Positions 1-5,973 are shown, counted from the first letter of the stretch. The stretch: 5,973 nucleotides of DNA from Opitutaceae bacterium (GCA_023269455.1 JAHFTG010000147.1:1-5973); one strand, 5' to 3'. Translations and numbers: made by a program. Notes: a model not told the origin generated them from the letters alone.

Positions 1-254
1 CGGATGCGCTCCAGCGGAGGGGTGGAGGCTGAAAACAGGTTATCCCATTTCTGCTTTCCGCAGGTGGCCCAACTCTTGTCCAGGGCGGCGACGGCCAAGG
101 CGGACTTGGATTCGAAGAAATAGTAGAAGCTGCCCTTTTTGACGCCGGCCTTTTCGCAGATGGCGTCGATGGTGACCACGCCGTAGCTGCGCTCCCAGAT
201 CAGATCCAGAGCGGCTTCGAGCAATTGCTCTTTGGCGTTACTTTTGCGTCCCAT
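1..254 (-). CDS. TetR/AcrR-family transcriptional repressor, N-terminal part (runs off the left edge)
   Basis: This is a DNA-binding repressor; only the first 84 codons are in the window, read from the ATG at 254 to the left edge. The visible part is a typical TetR N-terminal domain: a basic start (MGRKSNAKEQ), helix 1 with LLEAALDLIW (11-20), then the helix-turn-helix around residues 28-46 (TIDAICEKAGVKKGSFYYFF) and the family hallmark FYYFFESKSAL. The ligand-binding C-terminal domain lies outside the window, so the inducer cannot be guessed. The ATG is preferred because the family motif starts at the usual distance from it. No Shine-Dalgarno is visible. A palindrome 12 bases upstream is the likely autoregulatory operator. 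The gene lies downstream of doxX on the same strand with a 67-base gap, so TetR may control doxX, a target beyond the window, or both. Confidence 0.9.
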   Translation of the reverse strand, partial: MGRKSNAKEQLLEAALDLIWERSYGVVTIDAICEKAGVKKGSFYYFFESKSALAVAALDKSWATCGKQKWDNLFSASTPPLERI

Positions 255-265
255 GCCAAGACTGA

Positions 266-287
266 TAGTTTACTAAATGGTAAACTA
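266..287. promoter_or_regulatory. Palindromic operator, probable binding site of the adjacent TetR regulator
   Basis: The sequence shows a perfect 8-base inverted repeat, TAGTTTAC at 266-273 and GTAAACTA at 280-287, around a 6-base spacer (TAAATG). It sits 12 bases upstream of the tetR start in an AT-rich patch within GC-rich DNA. TetR-family repressors usually bind such palindromes over their own promoter. A binding site here would block tetR transcription. A minus-strand TTGAAA at 298-303 could be a -35 element, but no good -10 hexamer was found, so the promoter itself is unassigned. No second copy was seen upstream of doxX. Confidence 0.75.
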
Positions 288-321
288 CAAGAATTATTTT
301 CAAGAATCTTCAAATGACGGG

Positions 322-723
322 CTATTGAGCCGAGTCGGAGGGTTTGGCGCGGGCGAGGCCGATCCACCAGACCCACGCGATGAAGACGGCTTGGAAGAGC
401 AGGCGCAGCCACAGAACCCAGGCGGGCGCGTTTAGGCCGGCCATGTGGCCCTGGAGGGCGACGTGAACATTGGCGGGAAACACCGCAATGAGGAGCGCGA
501 TGAGCCCCCACGAGGCGGCGCGGCGCAGGAAGGGAATCAGCAAGCCGAGTCCGCCGGCGATCTCGGCGGCGCCGGAGATCCAGTTAGCGGCTTCCTTGGA
601 GGGGAGCCAGGCAGGCATCATGCCGAGGTAGAGGGAGGGCGCGAGAAAGTGATTAACGCCCGCGACGATGAAAAAAAGCGCGAGCACCCAGCGGGCGATG
701 GTTTGTTTGCGGGTGACGGGCAC
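322..723 (-). CDS. DoxX-family integral membrane protein
   Basis: This is a 133-residue polytopic inner-membrane protein of the DoxX-like type, a widespread group of small four-helix proteins whose biochemical role is mostly unsettled; some members act in redox or quinone-linked processes. Four hydrophobic segments are visible at about residues 10-24, 46-64, 70-87 and 99-120. The conserved family pattern is present: AGVNHFLAPSLY (21-32), MMPAWLP (35-41), SGAAEIAGGLGLL (50-62) and VFPANVHVAL (81-90). The length is normal for the family. The start is a GTG at 723, directly preceded by an in-frame TGA, so no longer form is possible. No Shine-Dalgarno is visible. The tetR gene follows on the same strand after 67 bases, which makes this gene a plausible target or partner of that regulator. 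A minus-strand TTGAAC upstream resembles a -35 element, but no convincing -10 follows. Confidence 0.85.
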   Translation of the reverse strand: MPVTRKQTIARWVLALFFIVAGVNHFLAPSLYLGMMPAWLPSKEAANWISGAAEIAGGLGLLIPFLRRAASWGLIALLIAVFPANVHVALQGHMAGLNAPAWVLWLRLLFQAVFIAWVWWIGLARAKPSDSAQ

Positions 724-780
724 TCATTAATGGAACAGGCTCCGCGGTGTTGTTCAACTAGTAGGGCTCGAATCGCGGCG

Positions 781-801
781 CAAAAAGTGCGACCGGTGAA
801 G
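781..801. repeat. Left copy of an imperfect direct repeat flanking an AT-rich segment
   Basis: Twenty-one bases match 1011-1031 at 18 positions, including an exact 13-base core, GCGACCGGTGAAG (789-801 and 1019-1031). Both copies follow a run of five A residues. On the minus strand this copy reads into CGCAC followed by TTTTT, so it looks like one arm and the T-tract of a terminator whose other arm is poorly preserved. It may be a duplicated piece of the gnd terminator region. Confidence 0.55.
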
Positions 802-997
802 ATCGTCATGGATTTTAGAAGGCTTGCCCGAAAACGACCCTGACTGGTTTAGCGATCCCCGCACTCAGTTAAGTAAGCTCATAGCTCGTTTGAATGAATT
901 AAAGTCTACGCTTCCTGATAGAGATAGTAGTTCATCAATCGATTTTGAGAGTCGCTTTGGCAAATCGCGCACATTCAGCACGGATTCCTCAAAGTAA
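800..997 (+). pseudogene. AT-rich orphan fragment, C-terminal end of an unrecognised protein
   Basis: An open frame of 65 codons runs from just after an in-frame TGA (797-799) to a TAA at 995-997. The product is hydrophilic and looks like a real protein end: WILEGLPENDPDWFSDPRTQ, then LSKLIARLNELKSTLPDR with a helical leucine pattern, then a serine-rich tail ending in TFSTDSSK. There is no ATG or GTG at its start. An in-frame TTG exists at 824, with AGAAGG only one base upstream, which is too close for a normal ribosome site. G+C is about 44% by hand count, and codons such as TTA, ATA, AGT and AGA are unlike the neighbouring genes. The simplest reading is the 3' remnant of a horizontally acquired gene. 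A short functional gene starting at TTG is possible. The family was not recognised. Confidence 0.4.
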
Positions 998-1009
998 GGT
1001 TTTGGACAC

Positions 1010-1040
1010 AAAAAAGGCGCGACCGGTGAAGGCGCGCCTT
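1010..1040 (-). terminator. Rho-independent terminator of gnd
   Basis: Read on the minus strand, AAGGCGCG (1040-1033) pairs perfectly with CGCGCCTT (1021-1014) across an 11-base loop. The right arm runs straight into a T-tract (1015-1010). It lies about 50 bases after the gnd stop codon and is a textbook intrinsic terminator for that gene. The loop and right arm contain the right copy of the direct repeat that recurs at 781-801. Confidence 0.85.
1011..1031. repeat. Right copy of the imperfect direct repeat (inside the gnd terminator)
   Basis: This matches 781-801 at 18 of 21 positions, with the exact core GCGACCGGTGAAG at 1019-1031. The two copies are 230 bases apart and enclose the AT-rich orphan fragment. 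This copy overlaps the loop and one arm of the gnd terminator, which may therefore have served as an insertion or recombination target. Confidence 0.55.
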
Positions 1041-1087
1041 GGGGAATCGAAGTCGGATCGCTTACGCTCCCCGCTACGTTCGGAGAC

Positions 1088-2596
1088 TTAGGCCTCCAAC
1101 TGCGGGCGGGTCGCCTCGGGCCAGTCGATGTGGAAGAACTTGCCGCGGGGTTTGTCGGTGCGCTCGTAGGTGTGGGCGCCGAAGTAGTCGCGCTGAGCCT
1201 GGAGCAAGTTCGCCGGCAGACGAGCCGAACGGTAGCCGTCGTAGTAGCTCAGGGCCGACGAGAAGGTCGGGGTGCTGATGCCGTTCTCGACCGCGAGGCT
1301 GATCACTTTGCGCCAGTTGGTCTGGGCCTTCTGGATCGTCTTGTTGAAGTATTGATCGAGGAGAAGGTTCGCGAGCTTCGGGTTGCGGGCGTAGGCCTCG
1401 GTGATCTTCTGGAGGAAGGCGGCGCGGATGATGCAACCACCGCGGAAGATCTGGGCGATCTGGCCGAAGTTGAGTTTCCAACCGTATTCGCCCTGCGCGG
1501 TGCGCATGAGCTGGAAGCCCTGCGCGTAGGAGCAGATCTTCGAGCAGTAGAGGGCGTCGTGGATGGCGGCGATGAGCTCCTTCTTCTTGGCGGGGGAGAC
1601 CTTCTTGATCTTCGGGCCTTTGAGGACTTTGGAGGCGGCGACGCGCTCTTCCTTGATGGCGGAGAGGCAGCGGGCGAAGACGGACTCGGCGACGGTCGGA
1701 GCAGGGACGCCCATGTCGAGGGCGTTTACGGAGGTCCATTTGCCAGTGCCTTTCTGGCCGGCGGTGTCGAGGACGATGTCAACGAAGGGCTTCTTCGTGA
1801 CGGGGTCCTTCTGCTTGAGGATGTCGGCGGTGATCTCGATGAGGAAGCTGTCGAGGGCGCCTTTGTTCCAGGTGGTGAAAATCTCGCCCATTTCGGCGGG
1901 CTTGAGGCCGAGGAGGCCTTGCATGAGGGAGTAGGCCTCACAGATCATCTGCATGTCGCCATACTCGATGCCGTTGTGGACCATCTTGACGTAGTGGCCC
2001 GCGCCGTTTTCGCCGATGTAGGTGGTGCAGGGGACGCCGCCTTTGACGGGCTTGCCGGGTTTGGCGCCGTCGATGGGCTTGCCGGTCTTCTTATCCACTT
2101 TCGCGGCGATGGCCTTCCAGATGGGTTCGATTTCCTTGAAGGCGGCCTTGTCGCCACCGGGCATGAGGGAGGGGCCGAAGCGCGCGCCTTCTTCGCCGCC
2201 GGACACGCCGGAGCCGATGAAGAGGAAGCCTTTTTCCTTGAGGGCTTTTTCGCGGCGGATGGTGTCGGTCCAGAGGGCGTTGCCACCGTCGATGATGATG
2301 TCACCGGGTTCGAACACGGCGGTGAGGCCGTCGATCACGGCGTCGGTGGGCTTGCCGGCTTGGACGAGGATGATGGCCTTGCGGGGTTTGGAGAGGGAGG
2401 CGGCGAACTCCTCGAGCGTCTTGGTGCCGACGACACCGCCGGGGGTGTTCGGATTTTCGGCGACGAACTTGTCGGTCTTCTCGGTCGTGCGGTTGTAAAC
2501 CGAGATTTGGAAGCCGTGATCGGCGATGTTGAGGGCGAGATTCTGACCCATGACGGCGAGGCCGATGAGTCCGATGTCAGAGTGCGTTTTGGCCAT
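1088..2596 (-). CDS. gnd: 6-phosphogluconate dehydrogenase, decarboxylating
   Basis: This cytosolic enzyme oxidises and decarboxylates 6-phosphogluconate to ribulose 5-phosphate and makes NADPH, the last step of the oxidative pentose phosphate pathway. The 502-residue product has an N-terminal Rossmann domain with GLAVMG (12-17) and the NADP-type NRT (35-37). The SGG substrate motif is at 132-134. The catalytic Lys204 and Glu211 lie in VKMVHNGIEYGDM. An all-helical C-terminal domain ends in QAQRDYFGAHTYE, which carries the conserved Arg469 and His475. It is longer than the usual 468-482 residues. The extra length is mainly a Lys/Pro/Gly-rich insertion near 167-187 and a longer C-terminal tail. 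The ATG at 2596 gives the normal family N-terminus (DIGLIGLAVMGQNLALNIAD); no Shine-Dalgarno precedes it. No other pentose-phosphate gene is adjacent. All key residues are present, so it should be active. Confidence 0.97.
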   Translation of the reverse strand: MAKTHSDIGLIGLAVMGQNLALNIADHGFQISVYNRTTEKTDKFVAENPNTPGGVVGTKTLEEFAASLSKPRKAIILVQAGKPTDAVIDGLTAVFEPGDIIIDGGNALWTDTIRREKALKEKGFLFIGSGVSGGEEGARFGPSLMPGGDKAAFKEIEPIWKAIAAKVDKKTGKPIDGAKPGKPVKGGVPCTTYIGENGAGHYVKMVHNGIEYGDMQMICEAYSLMQGLLGLKPAEMGEIFTTWNKGALDSFLIEITADILKQKDPVTKKPFVDIVLDTAGQKGTGKWTSVNALDMGVPAPTVAESVFARCLSAIKEERVAASKVLKGPKIKKVSPAKKKELIAAIHDALYCSKICSYAQGFQLMRTAQGEYGWKLNFGQIAQIFRGGCIIRAAFLQKITEAYARNPKLANLLLDQYFNKTIQKAQTNWRKVISLAVENGISTPTFSSALSYYDGYRSARLPANLLQAQRDYFGAHTYERTDKPRGKFFHIDWPEATRPQLEA

Positions 2597-2724
2597 AAAG
2601 AGACGAGAAGACGTAGGCGGTCATCCGCAGAAAACCAATCTCAATTTCCGCGAGTTGTCCTCATGCGAACCGCGAGCCGTTTTCATGGGCGGAGAAGGGA
2701 AGGCCGGAAGCCGCCAGGCACGGT

Positions 2725-3027
2725 CTAGGGCTGGGGACCGTCGTGCTGCTTGGCTCCGTAGCTGGCGGCGCTGGGGAAAAAGGGGGCGATCTTGTCCACG
2801 AGCGGGGTGAGGAACTTGGGCTCGTTGCGCGAGTAGATCCAGTGGAAGCCGACGAGGGTGAGCACCACGAAAACGATGATCGCGAGCCAGATTTTGTTCA
2901 CTTGGGCGGCCTGCTTGGCGACGTAAACCACGCCCATGAAAATAAGGAGGGCGATGCCCAGGTTCAGCCATATTTTCCCGGGGACGTTGGCGACTTTTTC
3001 GAGGGCGCTGACCGCGAAGAGTAACAT
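2725..3027 (-). CDS. Small two-helix membrane protein, unknown function
   Basis: The product is 100 residues when read from the ATG at 3027 (MLLFAVSALEKVANVPGKIW). Two hydrophobic segments are clear, at about 20-38 and 46-64, separated by the polar turn KQAAQVNK. A soluble C-terminal tail of about 36 residues follows (IYSRNEPKFLTPLVDKIAPF and beyond), ending in a polar stretch rich in Gln, Gly and Pro. The frame stays open upstream, but the added residues are a Pro- and Arg-rich low-complexity run with no membrane character, so the ATG at 3027 is chosen. No family was recognised. It is divergent from the kinase-like gene across 143 bases and lies 128 bases upstream of gnd on the same strand. 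Cotranscription with gnd is possible but not shown. Confidence 0.7.
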   Translation of the reverse strand: MLLFAVSALEKVANVPGKIWLNLGIALLIFMGVVYVAKQAAQVNKIWLAIIVFVVLTLVGFHWIYSRNEPKFLTPLVDKIAPFFPSAASYGAKQHDGPQP

Positions 3028-3170
3028 GGTCGCAGCGTAGGAAGGGTGGCGGGACGGTGACGAGACGAAATCAGCCGGGGCGGGGTTTTGACGAGTTTTT
3101 GCGAGATGCGGCGACGGTGGGGGGCATCCGCCGTTGCCATGCGGCGGCGGGCGGACCACGTTCGCCGATC

Positions 3171-4262
3171 ATGGATGCCAAGTCGCCTGTGCACCGGCAG
3201 CAGAAAAAACCGAGCTACCCGATCAGCGAGCGGCTGCGCACCTATCTGCGCCGCTACCGCCGCGAGCGGGTGTTGCCGGTGACGTATGAACGGTTGCGCA
3301 GTTTTTCGGAGTCGGTGCCGCTGAGCGACGGGGCGGGCGCGCCGACGCTGTGGGAAAGTGTTTTCTACAACCGGCTCGAGATGGAGTCGTTGCACGACGA
3401 CTTGAAGCACGTCTATGCGCTCATCCGCGTCGATGGCGACCTGTCGGTGATGAAGCATCTCTACATCGACCGCATCGACTACTGCGCGTTCGGAAACTCG
3501 GCGCCGTTCCGCATCCGCATCGTCAACGCCTACAACGAAAATCCCGACTACTTCTACATCAAGCGCGGGGACGCCTCGCGTGTTTACGGGCTGGAGCTGG
3601 AGCATGTGCTCTCGCCGAACCGGCTCAATTACATCACTTGCGGAAACACGCTGGTGGAGGAGCACATCGCGGGCATCCCGGGGAACGTCTTCATCGACCG
3701 CTGGCTCGAAAACCCGGAGCTGCGGCCCATCCGCGTGGCGAAGGAGCTGGTGAAGTTCAACGAGCGCTCGTTCGTGCGGCTGCTCGGCGACATGCGCAGC
3801 TACAACTTCGTGGTGGTGGTGACGCCCGATTTCGAGGGGGCGCAGATTCGTATCCGCGCGATGGATTTCGACCAGCAGTCCTACGAGGGGCGGATGAATT
3901 TCTACCGGCCGCAGTTTTTCAAGGACAACCAGAAGCTCGCGTTGTTCTGCACCGAGCACCTGCGGATCGAGACGGCGCGGCAATATCAGCGCGAGGAGCA
4001 GGTGCTGATCATCCAGCGCGCGGCCATCACCGAGGAGCGGCTCGGGGTGCTGCTGGAAGCGATGTCGTCGGACGAACTCGCCCCGGCAGCGCATATCCAC
4101 GAGCTGCGCACTTCGCTCGCGGAGTATTATCAGCGGGATGATTACCTGTGTTGCGAATCGATGGGTGAACTCGTCCGTGAGAACCTTCGCTCCATCCGTC
4201 TCAACGTGGACGAGTTGCTGCCGGGCCGTCCGCAACAGCTCGACCAGGAATCAGAGAAATAA
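3171..4262 (+). CDS. Unnamed protein with protein-kinase-like motif order
   Basis: No named family was recognised. From the ATG at 3171 the product has 363 residues; a GTG at 3057 would add 38 mostly low-complexity residues and is less likely. No signal peptide or membrane segment is seen. The motif order resembles the protein-kinase/APH/HipA fold: a strand and glycine-containing loop (YIDRIDYCAFGNSAP, 98-112), a second strand, then YFYIKRGD with Lys131 as a beta-3 lysine candidate. Glu142 and Glu144 are helix-C candidates. A hinge-like LVEEHIAGIPG (161-171) follows, then GDMRSYN with Asp207 and Asn212 in the catalytic D-x4-N spacing, then MDFDQQ with Asp232 as metal-ligand candidate. Asn212 to Asp232 is 20 residues, close to HipA spacing. 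A helical, Glu/Arg-rich C-terminus follows. The fold is inferred from motifs alone, and the substrate is unknown. Confidence 0.8.
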   Translation: MDAKSPVHRQQKKPSYPISERLRTYLRRYRRERVLPVTYERLRSFSESVPLSDGAGAPTLWESVFYNRLEMESLHDDLKHVYALIRVDGDLSVMKHLYIDRIDYCAFGNSAPFRIRIVNAYNENPDYFYIKRGDASRVYGLELEHVLSPNRLNYITCGNTLVEEHIAGIPGNVFIDRWLENPELRPIRVAKELVKFNERSFVRLLGDMRSYNFVVVVTPDFEGAQIRIRAMDFDQQSYEGRMNFYRPQFFKDNQKLALFCTEHLRIETARQYQREEQVLIIQRAAITEERLGVLLEAMSSDELAPAAHIHELRTSLAEYYQRDDYLCCESMGELVRENLRSIRLNVDELLPGRPQQLDQESEK

Positions 4263-4406
4263 TCCCGGGGCCGCCGGATGTTTATCTGGAGGGGGGCGCG
4301 CGAGATCAAGGAAGGCGGTGTTGAACGTCTCGTAAACGCGGTCCGCCTTTGTGGTGAACTCGCGGGCGTCGTCGGATTTTTTGAAAGCGGCGGCCAGCCG
4401 CGCCAT
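4251..4406 (-). pseudogene. Probable glycoside hydrolase remnant (GH78 alpha-L-rhamnosidase-like)
   Basis: An open frame on the minus strand begins with MARLAAAFKKSDDAREF and continues ADRVYETFNTAFLD (residue 34 at about 4305). That spacing, with a helix, then a DDA segment, then ADR followed by FN-x-x-FLD, is typical of the (alpha/alpha)6 barrel of GH78 rhamnosidases and related glycosidases, where FLDPATG usually follows. Here the similarity stops after FLD and an unrelated Pro-rich tail runs to a stop at 4251, inside the end of the convergent kinase-like gene. A full GH78 protein has several hundred residues or more, so this can only be a piece. G+C resembles the neighbouring genes, which suggests decay of a resident gene. 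The family call rests on remembered motif patterns and no search was run. Confidence 0.4.
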
Positions 4407-4493
4407 GCAGCGAGGAGGCGTGGCTAAGCCGATAGGCGGGCTTTGCAGTTGCCCTCACTTTGGAGGGTGCGCAGCTTTTCCAGATTCGATTTT

Positions 4494-4569
<76 letters not shown>

Positions 4570-4775
4570 TTTTACGAAGCGGAAAAACGGTCAGTCGTCG
4601 AAGGGACGAAACATCCGTCTCGCGTGATTAAACAGTCGGCTTCTCCGAATAGCGATAGGGTAAAACCCTACTGGAGATCTTGGCGCGAAACCGCTGGCGA
4701 GCACGGCACTTTGCGGTTAGCTTCGGGTCAGCAGGTTCGTGAAGGCGAGTCGGTGGTGGATTGATACCCTTTCCC

Positions 4776-5915
4776 ATGACGACGAATAATTCTGGCAAGC
4801 TGGCGCTGGTGCTCGGTGGAGGCGGTGCGCGCGCCGCCTATCAGGCGGGATTTTTGCGGAGCATGGCGCGGGCGTTTCCCGATCTGAATTTCCCCGTGCT
4901 GACCGGCGTGTCGGCCGGAGCGATCAACGCCGCGCATCTCGCGAACACGTCTGAAGATTTTCCGCAGGCGGTCGAGCGGCTGACGGTGCTGTGGTCCGGC
5001 ATCACGATCGACCAGGTGTTTCGCACCGATATGCCTTCGCTCGCCGCGATCATGTTGCGCTGGGCATTGCGACTTGTCTCCGGCGGCACGCCCCTCTCGC
5101 CCACGCGCGGGCTGCTGGACACGGCGCCGCTGTGCAAGTTTCTCAAGGAGGCCCTCGCGAGTCCGGACGGAATGTTGCGCGGGATCGATGAAAACATCCG
5201 CGTCGGTAGGCTGTCCGCCGTGGGCATAACCACGACGAACTATGGCAACGCCGAGTCCGTCACGTGGGCGCAGGGGACCGATATCCCGGTATGGCGGCGT
5301 CCCGGACGCCAGAGCATGATGACAACGCTCACGGTGGACCACATCCTCGCGTCGTGCGCGCTGCCGCTTTTTTTTCCGGCGGTGCAACTCGGCGACGACT
5401 GGCACGGCGACGGGGGGCTGCGTCTCACGGCGCCGCTGTCTCCCGCGCTCCATCTGGGCGCGGGCAAGATGATCGCGATCTCCACGCAATACGCGGGGCC
5501 GCGGCCCGAGACGAAACCGGGCAAGCCGGCCAGCTATCCTCCGCCGGCGACGATTATCGGGCTTTTGCTGGAGTCGGTGTTTCTCGACATGCTGGACTCG
5601 GACGCGCTCGCGATGAGCCGCGTCAACCAGCTCCTGATCGACCATCCGCACGCGCTGGAGAGCGGCATGCATTCCGCGGATCTGCTGCTCATCCGTCCGT
5701 CGCGCGATCTGGCGGCCATCGCGAACCAATTTGAACGGGAGCTGCCGCGCACGTTTCGTTTCATCAGCCGCGGGCTCGGCACGCGCGAAAGCCGCCGCGC
5801 CGACCTGCTGGCGACCGTGCTTTTCCAGCCGCGCTACATCGCCCGCATGATGGAGATCGGCGAGCAAGACGGCGACCGCCGCCGTGGAGAGATCGCCGAG
5901 TTTCTAGGACGCTGA
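4776..5915 (+). CDS. Patatin-like phospholipase / acyl hydrolase
   Basis: This is a serine lipid acyl hydrolase with a Ser-Asp dyad; known family members cleave fatty-acyl chains from phospholipids or related lipids. From the ATG at 4776 the product has 379 residues. The oxyanion-hole glycine loop GGGGARAAYQAG is at 14-25. The nucleophile elbow GVSAG has Ser46. The conserved ASCALPLFFPAV is at 192-203, and the catalytic Asp212 is in the DGG motif, followed by TAPLSPALHLGA. The set is complete, so the enzyme should be active. No signal peptide or membrane segment is visible, which fits a cytosolic or peripheral membrane protein. The C-terminal 130 residues are less conserved and Arg-rich. A TTG at 4761 would add five residues (MIPFP) and has a GGTGG nearby; the ATG is preferred because the family core begins soon after it. 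A terminator follows directly. Confidence 0.92.
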   Translation: MTTNNSGKLALVLGGGGARAAYQAGFLRSMARAFPDLNFPVLTGVSAGAINAAHLANTSEDFPQAVERLTVLWSGITIDQVFRTDMPSLAAIMLRWALRLVSGGTPLSPTRGLLDTAPLCKFLKEALASPDGMLRGIDENIRVGRLSAVGITTTNYGNAESVTWAQGTDIPVWRRPGRQSMMTTLTVDHILASCALPLFFPAVQLGDDWHGDGGLRLTAPLSPALHLGAGKMIAISTQYAGPRPETKPGKPASYPPPATIIGLLLESVFLDMLDSDALAMSRVNQLLIDHPHALESGMHSADLLLIRPSRDLAAIANQFERELPRTFRFISRGLGTRESRRADLLATVLFQPRYIARMMEIGEQDGDRRRGEIAEFLGR

Positions 5916-5916
5916 C

Positions 5917-5951
5917 CGCTGCGTGTCACCATGGACGCAGCGTTTGCTTTT
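5917..5951 (+). terminator. Rho-independent terminator of the patatin-like gene
   Basis: CGCTGCGT (5917-5924) pairs perfectly with ACGCAGCG (5935-5942) around a 10-base loop and is followed by TTTGCTTTT (5943-5951). The stem starts two bases after the stop codon of the patatin-like gene. No further gene is visible in the remaining 22 bases of the window. Confidence 0.8.
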
Positions 5952-5973
5952 AAGCGAAGGAACATCCATCTTA

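Noticed and set aside
750..780. A T-arm-like stretch (GGGCTCGAATC) suggesting a tRNA remnant or attachment site
   Set aside because: The flanking bases do not form a 5-base T stem on either strand, and no acceptor or anticodon arm is nearby.
445..843. A 132-residue plus-strand open frame overlapping doxX
   Set aside because: Most of it is the antisense of doxX and reads as Gly/Glu/Arg-rich filler. The tail beyond doxX shows no recognisable protein.
1130..2728. A long plus-strand open frame (532 residues) opposite gnd
   Set aside because: It mirrors gnd on the other strand. Its product is an Asp/Glu/Gly/Val-rich sequence typical of reverse reading of a GC-rich gene, while gnd carries all the family motifs.
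2964..4235. A 423-residue minus-strand open frame opposite the kinase-like gene
   Set aside because: The product is Arg/His/Val-rich low complexity without domains. The plus-strand frame gives a balanced protein with ordered motifs.
4451..4468. Hairpin GCCCTC/GAGGGT just upstream of the tRNA
   Set aside because: It is short and lacks a T-tract. It could be chance pairing in GC-rich DNA, and no function can be assigned.
4656..4670. Small perfect hairpin TAGGGT-AAA-ACCCTA downstream of the tRNA, considered as a terminator
   Set aside because: The stem has only six pairs and no T-tract follows on either strand.
4570..4775. The 206-base gap between the tRNA and the patatin-like gene, checked for a gene, attachment-site repeat or riboswitch
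   Set aside because: The only open frames are short and lack a plausible start or recognisable product. No copy of the tRNA 3' end and no convincing folded element was found.
4728..5867. A 379-residue minus-strand open frame opposite the patatin-like gene
   Set aside because: It is an Arg-rich shadow frame. The plus-strand gene has the complete patatin catalytic set.

Overview
The window looks like the chromosome of a GC-rich bacterium. Its genes mostly lack a clear Shine-Dalgarno sequence, and several begin at GTG, TTG or poorly supported ATG codons. Together with the style of its 6-phosphogluconate dehydrogenase, this suggests Verrucomicrobiota, perhaps an Opitutaceae relative. That assignment is an impression and was not tested. 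Most of the window is ordinary core or accessory chromosome. The parts that stand out are a short AT-rich island and one unnamed kinase-like protein.

Left part (1-1040), mainly minus strand. A doxX-type membrane-protein gene is followed by a tetR-type repressor gene that runs off the left edge. A near-perfect palindrome directly upstream of tetR is a convincing autoregulatory operator. Upstream of doxX lies an AT-rich segment (about 44% G+C by hand count, against about 67% in a sample of the kinase-like gene). It encodes the open C-terminal end of an unrecognised protein and is bracketed by an imperfect direct repeat. The right repeat copy is part of the gnd terminator.

Middle (1010-4262). 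The gene gnd (6-phosphogluconate dehydrogenase, minus strand) ends in a strong intrinsic terminator. Upstream of it on the same strand is a small two-helix membrane protein. Divergent from that, on the plus strand, is a 363-residue unnamed protein. Its motif order (glycine-containing loop, Lys, Glu, hinge, D-x4-N, DFD) resembles the protein-kinase/aminoglycoside-phosphotransferase/HipA fold. This is the best candidate in the window for an undescribed function.

Right part (4251-5973). A probable remnant of a glycoside hydrolase (GH78 rhamnosidase-like) lies on the minus strand next to a tRNA gene with a CAT anticodon. The tRNA has features of the lysidine-modified tRNA-Ile2 rather than tRNA-Met. 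After about 200 bases in which nothing was recognised comes a complete patatin-like phospholipase gene with its own terminator.

The genes do not form one pathway. The supportable links are doxX with tetR (one strand, repressor autoregulated) and the divergent pair of small membrane protein and kinase-like protein. No CRISPR array, toxin-antitoxin pair, transposase or complete mobile element was seen.
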